From: Lycocorax pyrrhopterus obiensis
Taxonomy: Eukaryota > Chordata > Aves > Passeriformes > Paradisaeidae
DNA length: 64,000 nt
Direction of reading: 5' to 3'
NCBI GenBank assembly: GCA_014706295.1
Contig: JACSVZ010000039.1
Coordinates: 1,488,001-1,552,000, forward strand
Positions 15,301 to 30,300 of this stretch are shown one piece after another. How positions within the stretch are numbered: position 1 is the stretch's first letter; every line of letters begins with the position of its first letter. A program made the translations under genes and the position numbers. The notes below the pieces were generated by a model that was given only the letters and a program-made list of their open reading frames with translations, was not told the origin of the DNA and did not search any database.

Positions 15301-18300
15301 ATGAAATGTGTTATTTTTATTTATTGCAGCTGCCAGCAAAGTGCTGTCATTCTTTAACAAGGATACAAGGGGAGAGGTTCAAACTGTAACTTTTGATAAT
15401 GATGACATAAAGAAAATCTTTTATGGAAGCTTCCATAAGGTAAATGATTGAAATTATGATGTTGCTTTCTGAAGTACCGTTCTGTTAAATAGAAGACAAC
15501 CAAGCAGAAGTCACTGTCAGGTGATTGTGTCTGGTTTTTGGATAGCACTGGAAGTTGACATAAGGACCTACAGATCATGTAAAACAAGATCTCTGAAGTT
15601 ATAGGTCTTCTTTGAACCAATGTAAGAGATTTGTCAAGAATTTGTTAAGATTGTGTAAGTGGAGGGATATATCTGAAGAGGAAACTGTAGCCTGGTTCCT
15701 GCCAAATGAAAGAGGAAGAATAAAAGATAAACTGGGAGAAAAAAGGAAAGGAAGTTGTGGTGAGAAAAGATTGTGTGGGAGTGTAATGATTTAAAATCAT
15801 TCAGAGAAGAGGAAGATATAACCAGAGAAAGCGAGTAGGCAGGGAACCAGTGTTGGGAGGTCAATAGCATATTGAATAAGATTCTTATCTTTAACAAACA
15901 TAATACATTCTATGTATATATTTTGTAAGTACGAATGTGAATTGATTTTTTATTTTGCTTAAAAACACTGGGCCTAAAATATTCCAATGTCATGTTAACT
16001 GAGGAAGCAACAATAAGGAGAGAAAGCTCATAAAAGGTGTCTTTATGATTTAGAATGAAACTTAGAGTTTTTGAATTGGCAAAATGGCTAGTGAAGTCTT
16101 TACAAGTTGCTGCATCTGCCTTCACTTGTCATAGTTCTGTGCTTGCTTTTCTAGTTTTGTGCACCAAATTATGAAAATCTGATCTTGCCAGGCTTCCTTA
16201 CTTCTAGTCATCAGGAAGTGTTTGACTCAGGCTACATGTATAGCTAAAAACATTTTAAAAATACTTTCTTGCTGTGTTAAATATGTATGTTTAGGGCAAG
16301 AAAGTGAGCTGCAATTGCAGCATTTTTGGTTAGCTGAAATGCACATTCTCATGTTTTCATTTATCACCCTTCTATTTAGTTTAATTTTCATCTGATGACT
16401 AAATATGGCTTGAGTATAGCATTTGTTTTCTTTATGATACCGTCTTCTGCATGACTAGTCACTAGCAGCATTCCTTTGAGGATACTGATAAGGGGTTGCC
16501 TCTGTCAACTTCCACATACTGGAGTCCAAACTGTCAAGTGAGCTTTGCTAGACTGAAAGCCAGGGAAGATAACTGGTGCACGCTTTATAATGTTTTGTGA
16601 CTTCATCTGTTTAAAACACAGGTGATTACAAAAATCACACAGCACTATAAAAGCTATTGGTTTCCTCAGAATTTGACAGAGAATAACTTCCCAAACTGGT
16701 CCTATATTATATCCAATTATTCTTGTTTTAGAATTTATTTAAGGCCTGATTATTTTTGTATATATGAGGAAATGTTTATGTCATTGATTTTGTAACCGAT
16801 AGTTATGAGTAGCTTTGGATCATACCTACATTAAGCAGTCTTTATTTTGCCCTTGACTTTTTTTTTAAATAGCTTAGTAGGACAACTGAATTTTAAGGAA
16901 ATATATGAATCTACTGGAGTGAGAAAAACTGTCAGTAAAGGCTAGGATGCGTCTTGATTTGGTATGAAGGTTGAGTCATCACCAAGAAGTACTGTTTAGA
17001 CACAAAGCAGCATGTAGCATGCCTCATTTTAGATACCACTGTGAGAGCTGACACTTCTTCAGGTCTGTGGTGTGGAGCTCTCCACATGCTGTACTGCCAG
17101 CAGTCTGTTTTAACTATCTGCTGCTAATGTATTGGATGTTTAGAATCACATTTTCCCATAGAGTTTCTCTAAATGTGATAGAGCTGAGCAAACTTCTCTG
17201 ACAGCACTTACAGTGATGTTCTACTCATTTATCAGAGCAAATGAGGAAAAATCTGTGACCCCTGCTAGCTGCTACAAATTAGCAGCTATGTAAAATTGTT
17301 TATTACACTTGCTGGTGAAAAACAATTACAGGGAAAATAAAAATCCAAAACTTTGTATCGTTTTAATAGTTACATACACTAATACATTTGGAGAGAAAGT
17401 GATCCTAAGATGCGAAACAATGAACACAAGTAGCAGTGATTTGCAAATTATCTTAAAGCTTTACAACTATGAATTCTTGCTTAAGAGATTATTTCTTAAG
17501 AAAAAATTCTCAGTTACTTAATGTAATGTGTAATCCCCTTTCTTTTTTCCCCAGAAAGGAATTAAAAGTTCAGATTTTGATAATATTTAAAGTAGCTGGA
17601 AGAGCTTTGGTTTAGAGCTATATTTGGGATTTTTCACCATGAAACTAAACTGACTTTTCTGGCTTCTCTCCAGATGATTACTGAGATTGCTATCTGAGTC
17701 AGGTTGTTAATGATGGCATCGTGGGCCTCCCCAGCCCACCTGCTGGGAAAGTCTTATGTCTCAGCTCTGTTGATTAGCTCCTAATAACGGATAGCAGTAG
17801 TTTCAGATGGATGAAGGAAGGAAAGTAAGAGTAACACCTTTCTAAAGGTACTTTTGCAATTTCTCCTACCATCCAGTTTCAAAGAGATGACAAATCTTTA
17901 CAATTCAAGGAGATGTTTTCCAAAATATTAAACATTTTTGTGGCTTTCATTTGATGACTTACTGGTTCATTCAGTGAAATTCAGTTAACTACACCTAACT
18001 GTAGGGAAATTTACTTTGGCATACTTGAACACTCTGTGTAGCATAGCTATGGTGAAAGCTGTTGAATCTGGCAAGTCCCATAGGAAAAATTCTGACTGCC
18101 TGAGACAGTCATTAAATTAATAACTGATGTTTTGGAGAGACAGACAACTTCTAGTTCTTATTCTTACCACACTAGACTTCCTTTTAGCTTGCCATTTTGC
18201 AATAGTTAGCAAGAGGAAATTTGATAATGAGTGTATATCTTTCTGCTGATATACAGATGGGAAATTAGTTTGCTTAGCTTATTGATGGGATTCACTTAGC

Positions 18301-21300
18301 AGCAGATCAGAACACCATCAAACTTTATCTTATAAGGCATCCAGAGAGAAAAATTAAAGTGTGTTTTCTTTCCTAAAATGTCATTAATGAAATAAATGGT
18401 CAGAACTAAGCAGAACAGATTCTTTATGTTGGTGTGTAAGAAATTGTTGAAAACAAAATGTATCAGGGTTGAATGCAGAGATGTTTTATTTACTGTAAAC
18501 ACCAGATGCCTCCTTTAATTAGATTCATTGCCTAGGCCATGAGATTTGGACTGGAATTCAGATCTGGCAGTAAATCAGTGTTTAACTGACTGAGTCCATG
18601 ACTTGGGAGAGTTCTCCTTATTTCTGATTGTTGGGATCACTTTTTTAGATAGAAAAGTGATGCTCAGCAGTTATTCCTATTTAAACCTTTTCAAGCTGAT
18701 CTCATTCAATATTCTGGTATAGATTTACCTCTCCTAAGTTTTTTGCACTAATGAAAATGTAATCTGTGTTTGCTATGCCATGTGTTTTATTTTATTTAAA
18801 TTGTGACAAGTACTTAACATTCCAGTAGAAGGACTTGCATATTAGGTACCTTTCAGAATTAGTAAATTACATCTGTCATGAGTTTAAACTGGATGATGCA
18901 GTAATTAACCTGTAAAATTTAGTCATATAATCAAATGACTGAGTATATAATGTACAAATTATAATGAATTTAAAGTTTTGGCATGGCAGTTATTTTGTTT
19001 TATAGAAAGTTTGGCATGTAATACCGAATTATACTTTGGACACACAGAGTTATCTTTCTGTTTTGTTTGTTTGTTTGTTTGTTTGTTTTAATTATTTGCT
19101 CAATGAACACTGTTGGGAATTTTAATTAAAAGCCCCACTTGCATAGACAGCACTGAGATATTAAGCATAAGCACATGATTTTAAAAGAGTTTTAGATAAG
19201 TTGTGCTGATGCCTTGGAGACAAGTCTGCATGGGAAAATATTTAAAAGGGGAAAAAAAGTAAAAATTCTCAGGAGATTGTTCAGGCACTTGTTGACTCAG
19301 AACATTTAGGGGAATCTCTCAACTTTATGCCAATTTTTAAAGCAGTCATCAAAAAGCAATATGCTTCTGTATGGTTATGCACTGGGATAAAAGAAGATTT
19401 AAAACATAAATACATACTTTAGGGATTCTTTACTCCTGATCTTAATGTGTTGATACTTTAACAGTTACATAGATGTTATAATGATGTATATCAAATATAT
19501 GCAGTAGGTAAAGTATATAAAGCCCCTGAAATCTTTCTGTTGCCTGAAGATGCTCTTTCAACAACTGCATATTAAATGTGCTGAAATGGCCCTAGTTTCT
19601 TTCTTGGGGACTCCTAAATGTTTTCTACATTTTCACAGAAATGTAGAAAATTCACTCTTGTAACATTTGTCATACATACCATAAATATTTGGAAAGATAA
19701 TCTTTGCTTAGGTTTTGTATGTTCCTCTGTTTAAGGTTTACTATGTTTCCCCCAAGCACTTCATTCTCTTCTCCTGGTAAACGTACTCTCTCTTCATTAC
19801 CATCATTCCTTTCTCCCTCCTAAATATCCTCTATTTCCAATAATTAATCTCTTCCTCTTCCCTATTTCCCCTTGTTTTGGCATATGTTTTTGTAACCAGA
19901 TTTCTCTTGTGGAAATTTTCTCTTGCATCTTCCATTATTTTGTCTTGTTCTGGGCAGGCTTCTCTGGTCGCTTCCTGTATCTCAATGCAGTTAATTCCTC
20001 TGGTTGAGTCATCTGTGGGCACGGAACTCTGTATCTTTGGGTCTGAAACAATCTACTCTCTGAACTACAGAATCTATTAGCCAGTGGGCAGTCTCAGGCT
20101 TACAAACATCTTGTGTGGTCTCAGCCATCAGAAGAGAACAAGAAATGCTTCTATTCACTTCCTCTCAAAAGTTCTTCTATTTTTTACTTTTATGCCATCT
20201 TAAAACAATTTTCAGGCAAGCTTTTTAAATAGGTAGTAATAGTCCAGCTATTACATTAAATACCATTTCTTAGCTGTGCTTGTGTATTCATCTTATTGAC
20301 CTTCAACACATTCTAAAGAGGTTATTATTGTCATAGACTTCCCTTTAAATTCAAATTCCTTGAGTTTGAATTTTTCCACCAGTTGGAAGTAAAGCAGGAT
20401 TACCAGGAATAAAATTTAAAACAGTACTACTGAATCAGCAAAATATTATTAAAGTGTTAAAATAATCGTGCCCATGCGCCTTTTCTAAATATTACGTTAA
20501 ACTTTTTTTCAGGTCCATATTGTTGTAACTTCATCAAATGTTAAGATTTACATTGACTGCAGTGAAATACTGGAAAAACCAATTAAGGAGGCTGGCAATA
20601 TCACAACTGATGGCTATGAAATACTTGGGAAACTTGTAAAAGGCGACCGAAGATCAGCAACAGTAAGCAATAAATATGAATCCGTTCGTTATTGCAAGAC
20701 CTTGAAATTTTCTGAGGAAAGAGGTTAGAGATTAGGGATTGCTGGGGAACCAGTGTTGCACCCAAAGCTTTCACGTGTCTGTACTGTCAAACCCAATGTA
20801 CTTAACTGAGAAGTTTGGTCTTTATCTCTTCTCATTCTAGCAGAGTTGCAAGAACAAAAATCTAATAGCTGAAAAACAAGAGCAAGAATGTTTTTCTTTT
20901 AATAGGGAGAGCAGATGAGTGCTTTTACTCTGGATTCTCTATCATTATAAATAAATGGAGGAATAATTTTTAATGATAATGTCAATAGATTTCATACTTA
21001 ACAACATACTTAATGATCTTTCAAGAGTGTTACTTTCTTTTACAGTTAGAAATCCAGAATTTTGACATTGTATGCAGTCCAGTTTGGACTAGCAGAGACA
21101 GATGTTGTGATCTCCCTTCTATGGTAAGTATAAATGAACCAGAGGCTGTCCAGAAAAATGTTATTAATAGTAAATTTAATAATATTAATATTAGGCTGCT
21201 ATTAAACCTTGTACTGACAACACTTCTAAATCACAGTTGTCAGAGCAGCCAGTCAACAACACCTCATTTCAGAGTTTTGTGTTTGAGGCAGTAAGGTTGC

Positions 21301-24300
21301 AATGCTAGAACTGAGCCCCTTAGAAATGGTGCAAAAAATGTCTGCTATATTTGTGTTTCAGTGATATTTCAAATTCTAGGTATTATAAATGGGGAATACA
21401 TACATTTATTTATTTAATCTGTTCTTAGATTAGCATTCAAAATGTACCTGTTCTTTGCCAGGGCAAGCTGACTGTCAAATGCGTATAAATACTAGAACAA
21501 TATTTTGCTTGCACCTCTATTGTTAATGCCTTGCGTAGTTCACAGAGAAAATTTTCTAAAAATATGAAAGATCCTGTAGAAACATTTGGAAACCACAGTT
21601 TAGCTGTGAGTTTTACTTGAAAACTGGATAATAGAGAATCTTCCTGCTGTTGTTTCAGAAAAGCATGCTGCCACTGAGTTCTTTAAAAGGACAGTAATAA
21701 GTTATGATTGAATTTTCAGAGAGATGAAGCAAAATGCCCAGCTCTTCCAAATGCTTGTACCTGTACTCAAGACAGTGTGGGACCTCCAGGACCTCCTGGA
21801 CCAGCTGTGAGTTACTGGCTGTAACTATTCACAACAGACAAATTTTCTGATTTTTAAGTTTATGGAAGTAGTTTTGTGTTGGTCTCTGGTTTTGTGAAGC
21901 AAATGTCAGTCAGAGACATAGTTTCTATCAGCACATCCATAATATCATGGTAATCCATCCCCTTTTCATCAGCTCCTACCACATCTACTTGTTTTTATGA
22001 TCTTTTCCTGTATTTCCAGTGTGATCACTGAGAATAGCTCCTCATTGTTTGATAGGCTGAAAGCCTCTGGCCCAGTCTCTTGCACATCATGTACAAGATA
22101 TTTTTAATGCACTGTGAAAATATTTTTCCTAAATACAGAGTCAAGATTTCACTCCAAGGAAAGATTCTTCACTCTGTCAGGGAAATAAATTACTTTATTT
22201 TTTATGTGGAGAGAGAGTAATTTATGGAATGGACATACTCCTATCAATTGCTTTCAGTAGTAGGGAGTTATACTCAGTACGACTCAGGAGTCATACTTTG
22301 AAGCTATCAAAAATGCTGCATAAGGAATCTAAAGTCCAGTTAAGTTGTCTGGTAATCTACTGGAGAGGTATCCAGAGACTTTGATGAATATAAATTTAAG
22401 TTTATGTCTGCAGAGACGAAAATCAAAACAATAATTTTTCATGGCCTGAATTGGCAAGGCTGAAGTTGATGTGCTTTCCCTTAGTTCCTGATGCATATTT
22501 TATTCTACTACTCTTTTTAGCAGTGTGATCTGTACACTTCAAAACTATGGGGCTTCACATAAGAGTTTGTTAAGGAGAATTCATAATGCACACTAGTATT
22601 ATGCACCTTTGCTTTCTGTCTATAAAATACATTTTCTTTCCAAATACTCAATTTAGGGTGGCCCAGGCGCTAAAGGCCCCCGAGGTGAAAGGGGTTTGAC
22701 GGGATCGTCTGTAAGTATGTTTCCCAAAATGCATCTATAATAATGTTGCCACGGGCTTACCTGTATGAAAATTTTTATGCTTAGTTTTAGGCTAAGAATG
22801 GAGAGTAAAAATTCAGTTGAAAATATTCCTTTATGTTACTTTTGTGCAGCCTACCTATTTGAGACTATATATCACAGTCTGTGTAGCCTCAAAGGCATTT
22901 ACCACATGTCAGGATACCGGGATTCCGTGCATCAGAGTGTCAATATACACTCTGCAGCATTATTGTTCTCTCTTCTGTACAGAGGAGATGGCAATACTTC
23001 TAATTAGCACTGCCAGAGGGCATGTATTGGCCTGAGACTGCCAACACGAATCAGAGAATAGCGTATGAAAGGGTATGCCTCTCGAGCAGTGTTTGTTCTA
23101 TTTCCACCATTGTTCTGAAGTATTAAATGTGCCTCCAGGCTTCTGACTTACCTTAAGTCTCTAACCCAAAGGATTTTGCAGTTTCAGATTTCAGAAGGGA
23201 TTGCCATTTACAATTTTGTTTCAATTTTCTGCTCTAAGGGTCCTCCTGGTCCTCGTGGTGAGACAGGTCCTCCTGGCCCTCAGGGTCCACCAGGTCCGCA
23301 GGGTCCCAATGGGCTGTCAATCCCAGGTGAACCGGTGAGTGGACCTTTTGAGTGCCATCAGCAGACAATGTGTGTGGAGCCAGAGCTGTCCATGGGGATG
23401 GTGGTCTTGGGAAGAGGGTGGCACCTTTGCCTGAGCATTCATTTGTCCCTGTTCCCAGCAGTATTGTGAGACACGTCTTTCTGAAACAAGTCTCTTAATG
23501 CAATAGCATTTTCTGTCCTGAATGTTACGTGTGCTTCTGGGATTCTAATGAAGGAACAGAGTCTAAGTGCTGTAGTGTAAGTTGTGCTACTCTGTTTTCA
23601 GCCTTAATGGCTTTTCTGTAGAGTTGCTAGGCATTTCAGTTTAAGGACTCAAAACTGTCAAACTGTAGTACAGCAAAATTAAGCATGCAATATTACTTTG
23701 AGGACTTTCTCACAGACTTACATGTTCAACTTCTATTTTTTGGCTTAAGTCAGTAGCTAGGGGTTTTCTTGGCAACAGCATCCATATTTTAGCAAGATGT
23801 TACTTCTGATTTCATGTGCATGCCTTCAAAGCCAGAGTAACTCTTATTAACACTGTGAAGTTTCATGTGTTCTGGTTTTTATAGAAGATAGCATACATAA
23901 CTCTTTGTCTGCATTGTGAATGTATTAAGGCTGCTTTTGCCATATTTTAATAAATAATCGCCCTAAAAGAAGGAATATAATTCTGATGTTTCCTATTTAA
24001 GATCAACTTGAATTTTAATCTATTCAGGAGCTTTTTTTATTAAGTCTTTGATCAAAATATAAAGTTTATGGAAAGCAGAAGCGATGTCTAATTGCATGCT
24101 ATGTCATTTTTCATTTGAAAATAGGTTACCTGCTCCATCTGTAATGGAATTTGGGAAATAGAAAATAACATGTACTTTAAGATAGACATTAGGATTACCT
24201 TCTGCTTTGTAAGGACAAAGTAGAATGATTTTGTTACCCTGTGTAGACTCTTTTCATGTTTATTTTGTTATATACTGGCAGGAAAAACTTAATCAGGATG

Positions 24301-27300
24301 ATCTATAGGTACCAAACAGCAAGAAAGGACAAACAATCCTTTTACATGTGTAATACAAATAATAGATTTATTTGTCACATTCACTTGAAGAGGTCTGTAG
24401 AATGAAAACACCAACATTTGTGGAATTTCTCATTAGCTAACAAGAATTTAGAGCACTTTTGAGTCATGTAGTTTCATTTTTCGTATCAACTGCCATCCAT
24501 GTTCTCAGTGTATGTTTACAAAAATTTTGATTAGTAACAGTTGTTAATGCTGGACTATTGTCCAAGCCACTGTAAAAAAAAAAATATTGTATTGTCAAGT
24601 TTAGCTCATGTGGGTTTAAACTGTGCATTTATACTACAGTGCTGTAGCACATACGGAAGGCAAGCTAGTTGTGAAAGGCAACAAATTGCTTCTTTATATG
24701 CTCCTGCACCTTGTGTCCTGGAAGTGTGATGTATTCTGTAAGCATTTGTGAAAATTATAGGGTCGTCAAGGAATGAAAGGGGATGCTGGCCAGCCTGGAC
24801 TACCAGGGCGATCGGTAAGTCGACACTTAGACAAGATAATGTCATTTTACACTATTCCTGATGCAGCCTGGCTGCTGGACAGCTGTCTTTGACATCACTA
24901 GGCGTCAGAGGCTCTTCTCATACCTCCCTACATAGTTTTGAAAACATAGGTACCTTACACTTAGAAATTTGAAATGTAGGAAATTGTAAACCATTCAAAA
25001 CAGCAAAAGTGAAAAAACAGCTGTTCTTGGTCAAGCCAAATGTCCTTCTGGACAGTTGTGAATGTACAATGACAGACCATTGGATTAGGAAGAATACGCT
25101 GATAATTCCCCAGGAAGGTCTCTCATCTTCTGACCACTTGCAGTTAAACGTCTTCCTAAAATAAAGATTGCAGAACCTTTGCTGAACCCTTCTTCAGCAA
25201 TGTTGCCTAATTACTTTCTACTTCTGGAATTCAAATGGCCTCTGGACATTAATTGTATGCTTTCTGAAAGAAGAAAGCAATATTAAATTTCAGTTACATG
25301 CAGGTTTCTGTATTGTAAACTATACAAGGAGGAGAAAAAAATGTGTTTTTTTAAAAAATAATTGGCCAAATTTAGATAATCTAAGGTCATTGATATGCAC
25401 ACATGGTGACATAACGAATATTCCTTGGTTACTATATTGTCCTTAATTTTACTCATGATAAGAATACTATATGGGGAATGCTTGAAGGCTGTTGTGGATT
25501 GTTCATTTATCAGATAAGGCCAGTCATGGGCCAAGGGCCTTGTATTCTTTACCTGTTTCGTTAGTCCTTATAACCCTGAGTAATATACTTTTAGGGAGTA
25601 GTAATGTCCTGTAGGAAGAAATGCTACATTGTTAGTGTACAATGAGATCAGACAGAAAGGGGGAAGAACGTATATACTTGAGATATATGCAATGACATAG
25701 CATTGATGTTTGTTCTGTCATAGATACAATTTCTCACTCTTTCTCCCTCCAGGGAACACCAGGTTTACCTGGTCCACCTGGACCAGTGGGACCTCCAGGA
25801 GAAAGGGTAAGGTTTCCTCAGTTTATGTTCTGAAAAACCAAGTAATGTCGTTTCTGTGTTTTGTTGGATTTTTTCCCCTTCTTTATATACCTTTCAATTT
25901 TCAAATGTTTTTTCAAAAGGAGTCCTTTTATCAGTATCCCTTCTGGAGAGACAAAAGCAGAAGGGTTGGAAACACCTCAGGGGTGAAAACCTCTCCAGAC
26001 AGCTATTGTTAGCCAGATAGGTTCTGTAAAAATTGCCCAGCTCCCTCCCCTGGCTGGGTTCTCAGCTGCCCTCATCCATAGCGCAGTGTGTCCCCTGGGC
26101 AGGGCTCTGCCGAGGCACTCAGCCCTGCTGTCTTCCCCACATTGTTGCTGCTGCAGGGGATCCCTTTGAAACTCTGCTTATCTCAACATCTGGGAGATGT
26201 CATGTTGGTAAGGAATCTGTCTGTGCCAAACTTACTGTGAAGGTCAGGTTTGCTCCTAAACCTTTGGCTATCTGGAGCTAAGAACTTTTCTTTGGATGGA
26301 GAATTCTGAAATGTGTTCCTGATGAAGGGTATGTACACAGGTATTTCGTTGTGGTGTTGTTACAATTCCTTTCTTCTAACTGGGGTCAACTAAGTAAATC
26401 TCTTTTGTTGTCACAGTGGAATATCACCTTTAAGATGACTGAAGGAATGATTTGCCTTTACAGTCAAAATTAATAGCTGATATATGCATTTATAGCTGTC
26501 CTTTAGTGGGAGTTGATAGCTGGAAATGAAAATAGATGACCGTGTGATAGCCAGTTGCCAAAGAGGATGCTGTTGGATTGGTGGGTCATGGACCATCAAC
26601 ATTAACTTCTGAATGCTATCTTAGATTACTGAAATGGGATTTCTCAGCATTCATTCTTTCAGGGGAAATATCTGAGAGCGAAGTGGCTCTCCAGTTAAGT
26701 AGAAACCAGTGATTCTCCAACTAAACTGTGAATGAGAGAACAGTGAAAAGAGAGATTTTACTCCTCTGGGATAGAACGATGATTTCTTTTCTGAAAAATA
26801 TTAAGAAAGATTGATTTCATTTTCAGTTTATCAACAGCAGCTGAACATCTAAAGTGTCTGAATCTAATTGTTCTATAGACTTCTCTAGCGTGAGTTGTGA
26901 TAGCTATTTTATAACATATATTGTGGATAGGTTTTAAAAGAAATGCTAGTAGTAATCAGGAGTATTGCAATTATATAATTGTAAAAGGCCATTTTTCTCT
27001 AATCTTGCTTCTGTTTTTGAATAGGGTTTCACAGGAAAAGATGGTCCCACAGGTCCCAGAGGCCCACCAGGACCAGCGGTAAATATAATTTTGTCTTTGA
27101 TGTACTCTGAATTAAGAGACCTGAGCCAAGACACAGCCACATTGACAGTTTCAGTTTCTGTCAAAAATGAAATGGATCCTTTGCTTAATTTCCTAAATGG
27201 GTCTGAAAAACTCTTGGTAGAAGGTGAGCAGACAGCTGAGCAAAGCATATATTCACAAACATTTGTAACAGTAGTTTTGAAACTGATTTCTGCCAGGGTA

Positions 27301-30300
27301 AATAAGAGAAGAACAAGTTTATCTGGTTCTTTAGTCATGATCTTTAAATGCATAGCTAGGTCTTCTGAAACCAATTGGCTTATTACTTGTACACTGGTGA
27401 AAAAAACACTGTTAATACAAGTTTTTCTTGACAAGAGTATTTGAGCATTAGTTTTTGCTTAAAGAGCTGCTTTGTTGTGTTTTGTGGGACCATGCTAGAA
27501 AAGAGGCTGGCTGTCAGAGAAAAGCATATGTTGAATCAGGCAGCCTGACATAGGCAAGTTGCTGCAGCTCCATGTCACCGGGTCCAACATGCAGCAAGTT
27601 GGAAGATGCATTTCCAGTAGGCAAATGCACACAGAGCACACATTTGCATTACATATATAGACAGCAGTCTCCAAGGCAGGGTATTATTAGGGCTGGCCCC
27701 ATTCCCCCACAATTGTCTTTCTCATGTTCCTTTGTGAATATGCAGATGAGCTTTTATCACATAATCTGATACTGGTCTTTTAATTCTTTGTATTTATCTA
27801 ATATCACTAGAATGACTTTTATGGTCTTCTTGTTGTGGATTTTTACATGGATCACAGATCTGCTAGGTGAACTTAGAAGGCCAAACTGCTTTTTACTGCT
27901 TTAGAAATCTGTCATTAAGAATGATACCAAAAACATATACATATTCTCTGCATTTTTTGGTGCTGAAACGCCTATTAAACTATGGTGTTATGTAAAAGAA
28001 GACATTTCCATGAAGAAACAAACTGTTTATTCCACAAAAAAATTTTCAAGCCTGATATGTACCTAACAGAAAACAACCCAATAGGAACCATTTTCAGTAT
28101 TACTTTGGACTCAATACAGTAACATTTCTTATTAGCACTTAGATTGTGTATTTCCACAATTCATTTTCCATGTCTTCTGTTGCAGGGCGCTCCTGGAGTT
28201 CCAGGAGTTGCTGGCCCAAGTGGAAAACCAGGGAAACCAGGAGATCGTGGGACACCAGTAAGATAATGATACACTTAGAGTATCAAATTTAAAATTACAG
28301 TCTGTTGATGAATATGAGACTTCTGCTGCTTTAAATAGTTGTCTTGCATTTATGATGGTGGTTAATACGGTGGAGCTGACCTAAACCCACAAGTTTTTCT
28401 TTAAAAATAATTTTATTTTTACAGTATGCCATTTTGCTGAGTTTAATAGTTGGGGCTGGAAATTGTGGTCTCTTGTTTCCACTAAAAAGATCGTAGGCTA
28501 TTATGTGCCAAGACATATATTCACTCCTACACTGCATAAGCATGAAAAACTAGGTCAGCAAAATGATTGTAAAGTCTTTACATTGGTGCGTGTGTGTGTA
28601 GTAAAAAGCTGATAAACTGCTGAAGGTGGACAATCTTTGATAATATTACATAATCAGTTCTGTTTTGAAAATGTTTCATGCTTTTTACAATGTTATTTCA
28701 AAATTATTTTGGAGTGGTTTCTGTGGGTTCTATTCAAACTTTTAAAGTGCTTCCTGAAAAAGGAGCAAGAGCAGGAGGTGCTGCCTCCCACCAACAGTTT
28801 CAGGAGAAATTTAATTTGATTCACTTATAGGATCTCTGAGAAATTATGCTTGAGTCAGGAATGGAGACAGCAAGCGAAATGAGAAGTCATTCATTACTTG
28901 TGAATAATGTATGGGAGTCACCTAGAATTTTCCGTCCTGCTTCAGTGAAGTTATACATACAAAAGCTGGATAATTTGAAAGGATATGTAGTAGGCTGGGA
29001 AACTTCATGGCCATGAAGTGGAAGCTTCCAGGAGCACCTGGAAGATGGGTCATTTCCTCATACACACATCTGTGTTTGCCGGACTTTAAATTCCATTTCT
29101 ACTCGTAGTAGAGGACACAGAGTGTCTTAGGGAAGTCTTGAAGTTTTCCTGCCTTTAGATATGCATTGCTAATGAGATATTCGTGCTTGGTTACGTGCTG
29201 AATAGACATGGCTGGAGCACAAAGTGCTGTGCTTTGCTCACAAGGGAGCTTTAAGTTGTCAGGTGTATCTGATTTTTCCTTCACCTGGGACAATGGATAG
29301 CTGACCCAGTTCAGAAGCAAAGATCTTCTGCAGGTAAATAATGTGTTTAGAAGGAAATCTGGCTACAAGCCCAGTTTCGAGACTTTTGCAAAGCAAGGCA
29401 GTCAACTCCTGTCCAAGCATCCTATCTAAATTTTCTTACAGTCTAGTTCTTAAGAGTTCTTTTCAATTAGAAGTGCATTGTTTTCCCCACAGTTATTGCA
29501 CTTCCTTTTAATGGGACACTGCACATTATATTTACCATTTCTAAAGTTTCTAGAACAGATCCCAGCAGGAATTCTGGCTTGCACCTTGCACAGATGTTTT
29601 ATCAGATTCCTGGTGGACAGAATTTCAAGGCCTTCCTTTGTGTGCAGTATTACAGTTGCCAAAGGTGCAGCCTGACAGCCAAATGCAACTTGCACTGTCA
29701 TGAATCATAGTTCTGCCTGAAGAGAAAGATAATGAGGCTTGACATTGCCTCTGGTAAATAATTTTTGACCAGATCCTGCCATTTTTTCTTCTACCTGAAC
29801 AATCTGTGTTGCTAAGACTATTAAATGAAAGTCAGGAGAAAGACTACAAACCAAGGGATATTGTATTCCAGGTAAAAGCTATACAGGTACCTGCAAATTA
29901 TGAGCAGCCTTGGTGTTATGAAGTTACTCCCAGTGAATGTGGTCAGCCGGAGCTCCTTCCTGATGTATTCAATACCACTAGTGTGCTAAGCTGAGGCAGA
30001 CCACACTGTAAACATTTCTCTACCTCACTGTGTACTTATGCTAGAACAAGTATATCCTAGAAGTGTTAACTGAATTTTCATGGAAATAGGAAATTTGGCT
30101 TTTTGATCTGCTTACAAGTACCTCCAAGAGAAACTTAGGAGTTTTTTCCAGTGTAGTAACAAAATGACTCAAAAAGGAGCAGTAAGAACACAAATGAGTT
30201 GGTAATTTATTGAGAGCTGAGTGCAGGCTATCCTAGAGGAGACCAAAATATCTGTATTTATCTGGTCAGATAGTGAAAATTCCATAACAGTTCATACACT

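Noticed and set aside
27091..27444. Open frames of 117 codons (plus) and 162 codons (minus) overlapping each other
   Set aside because: They are in an intron. The minus frame overlaps a real COL2 exon in antisense, and neither has a recognisable domain or codon pattern.
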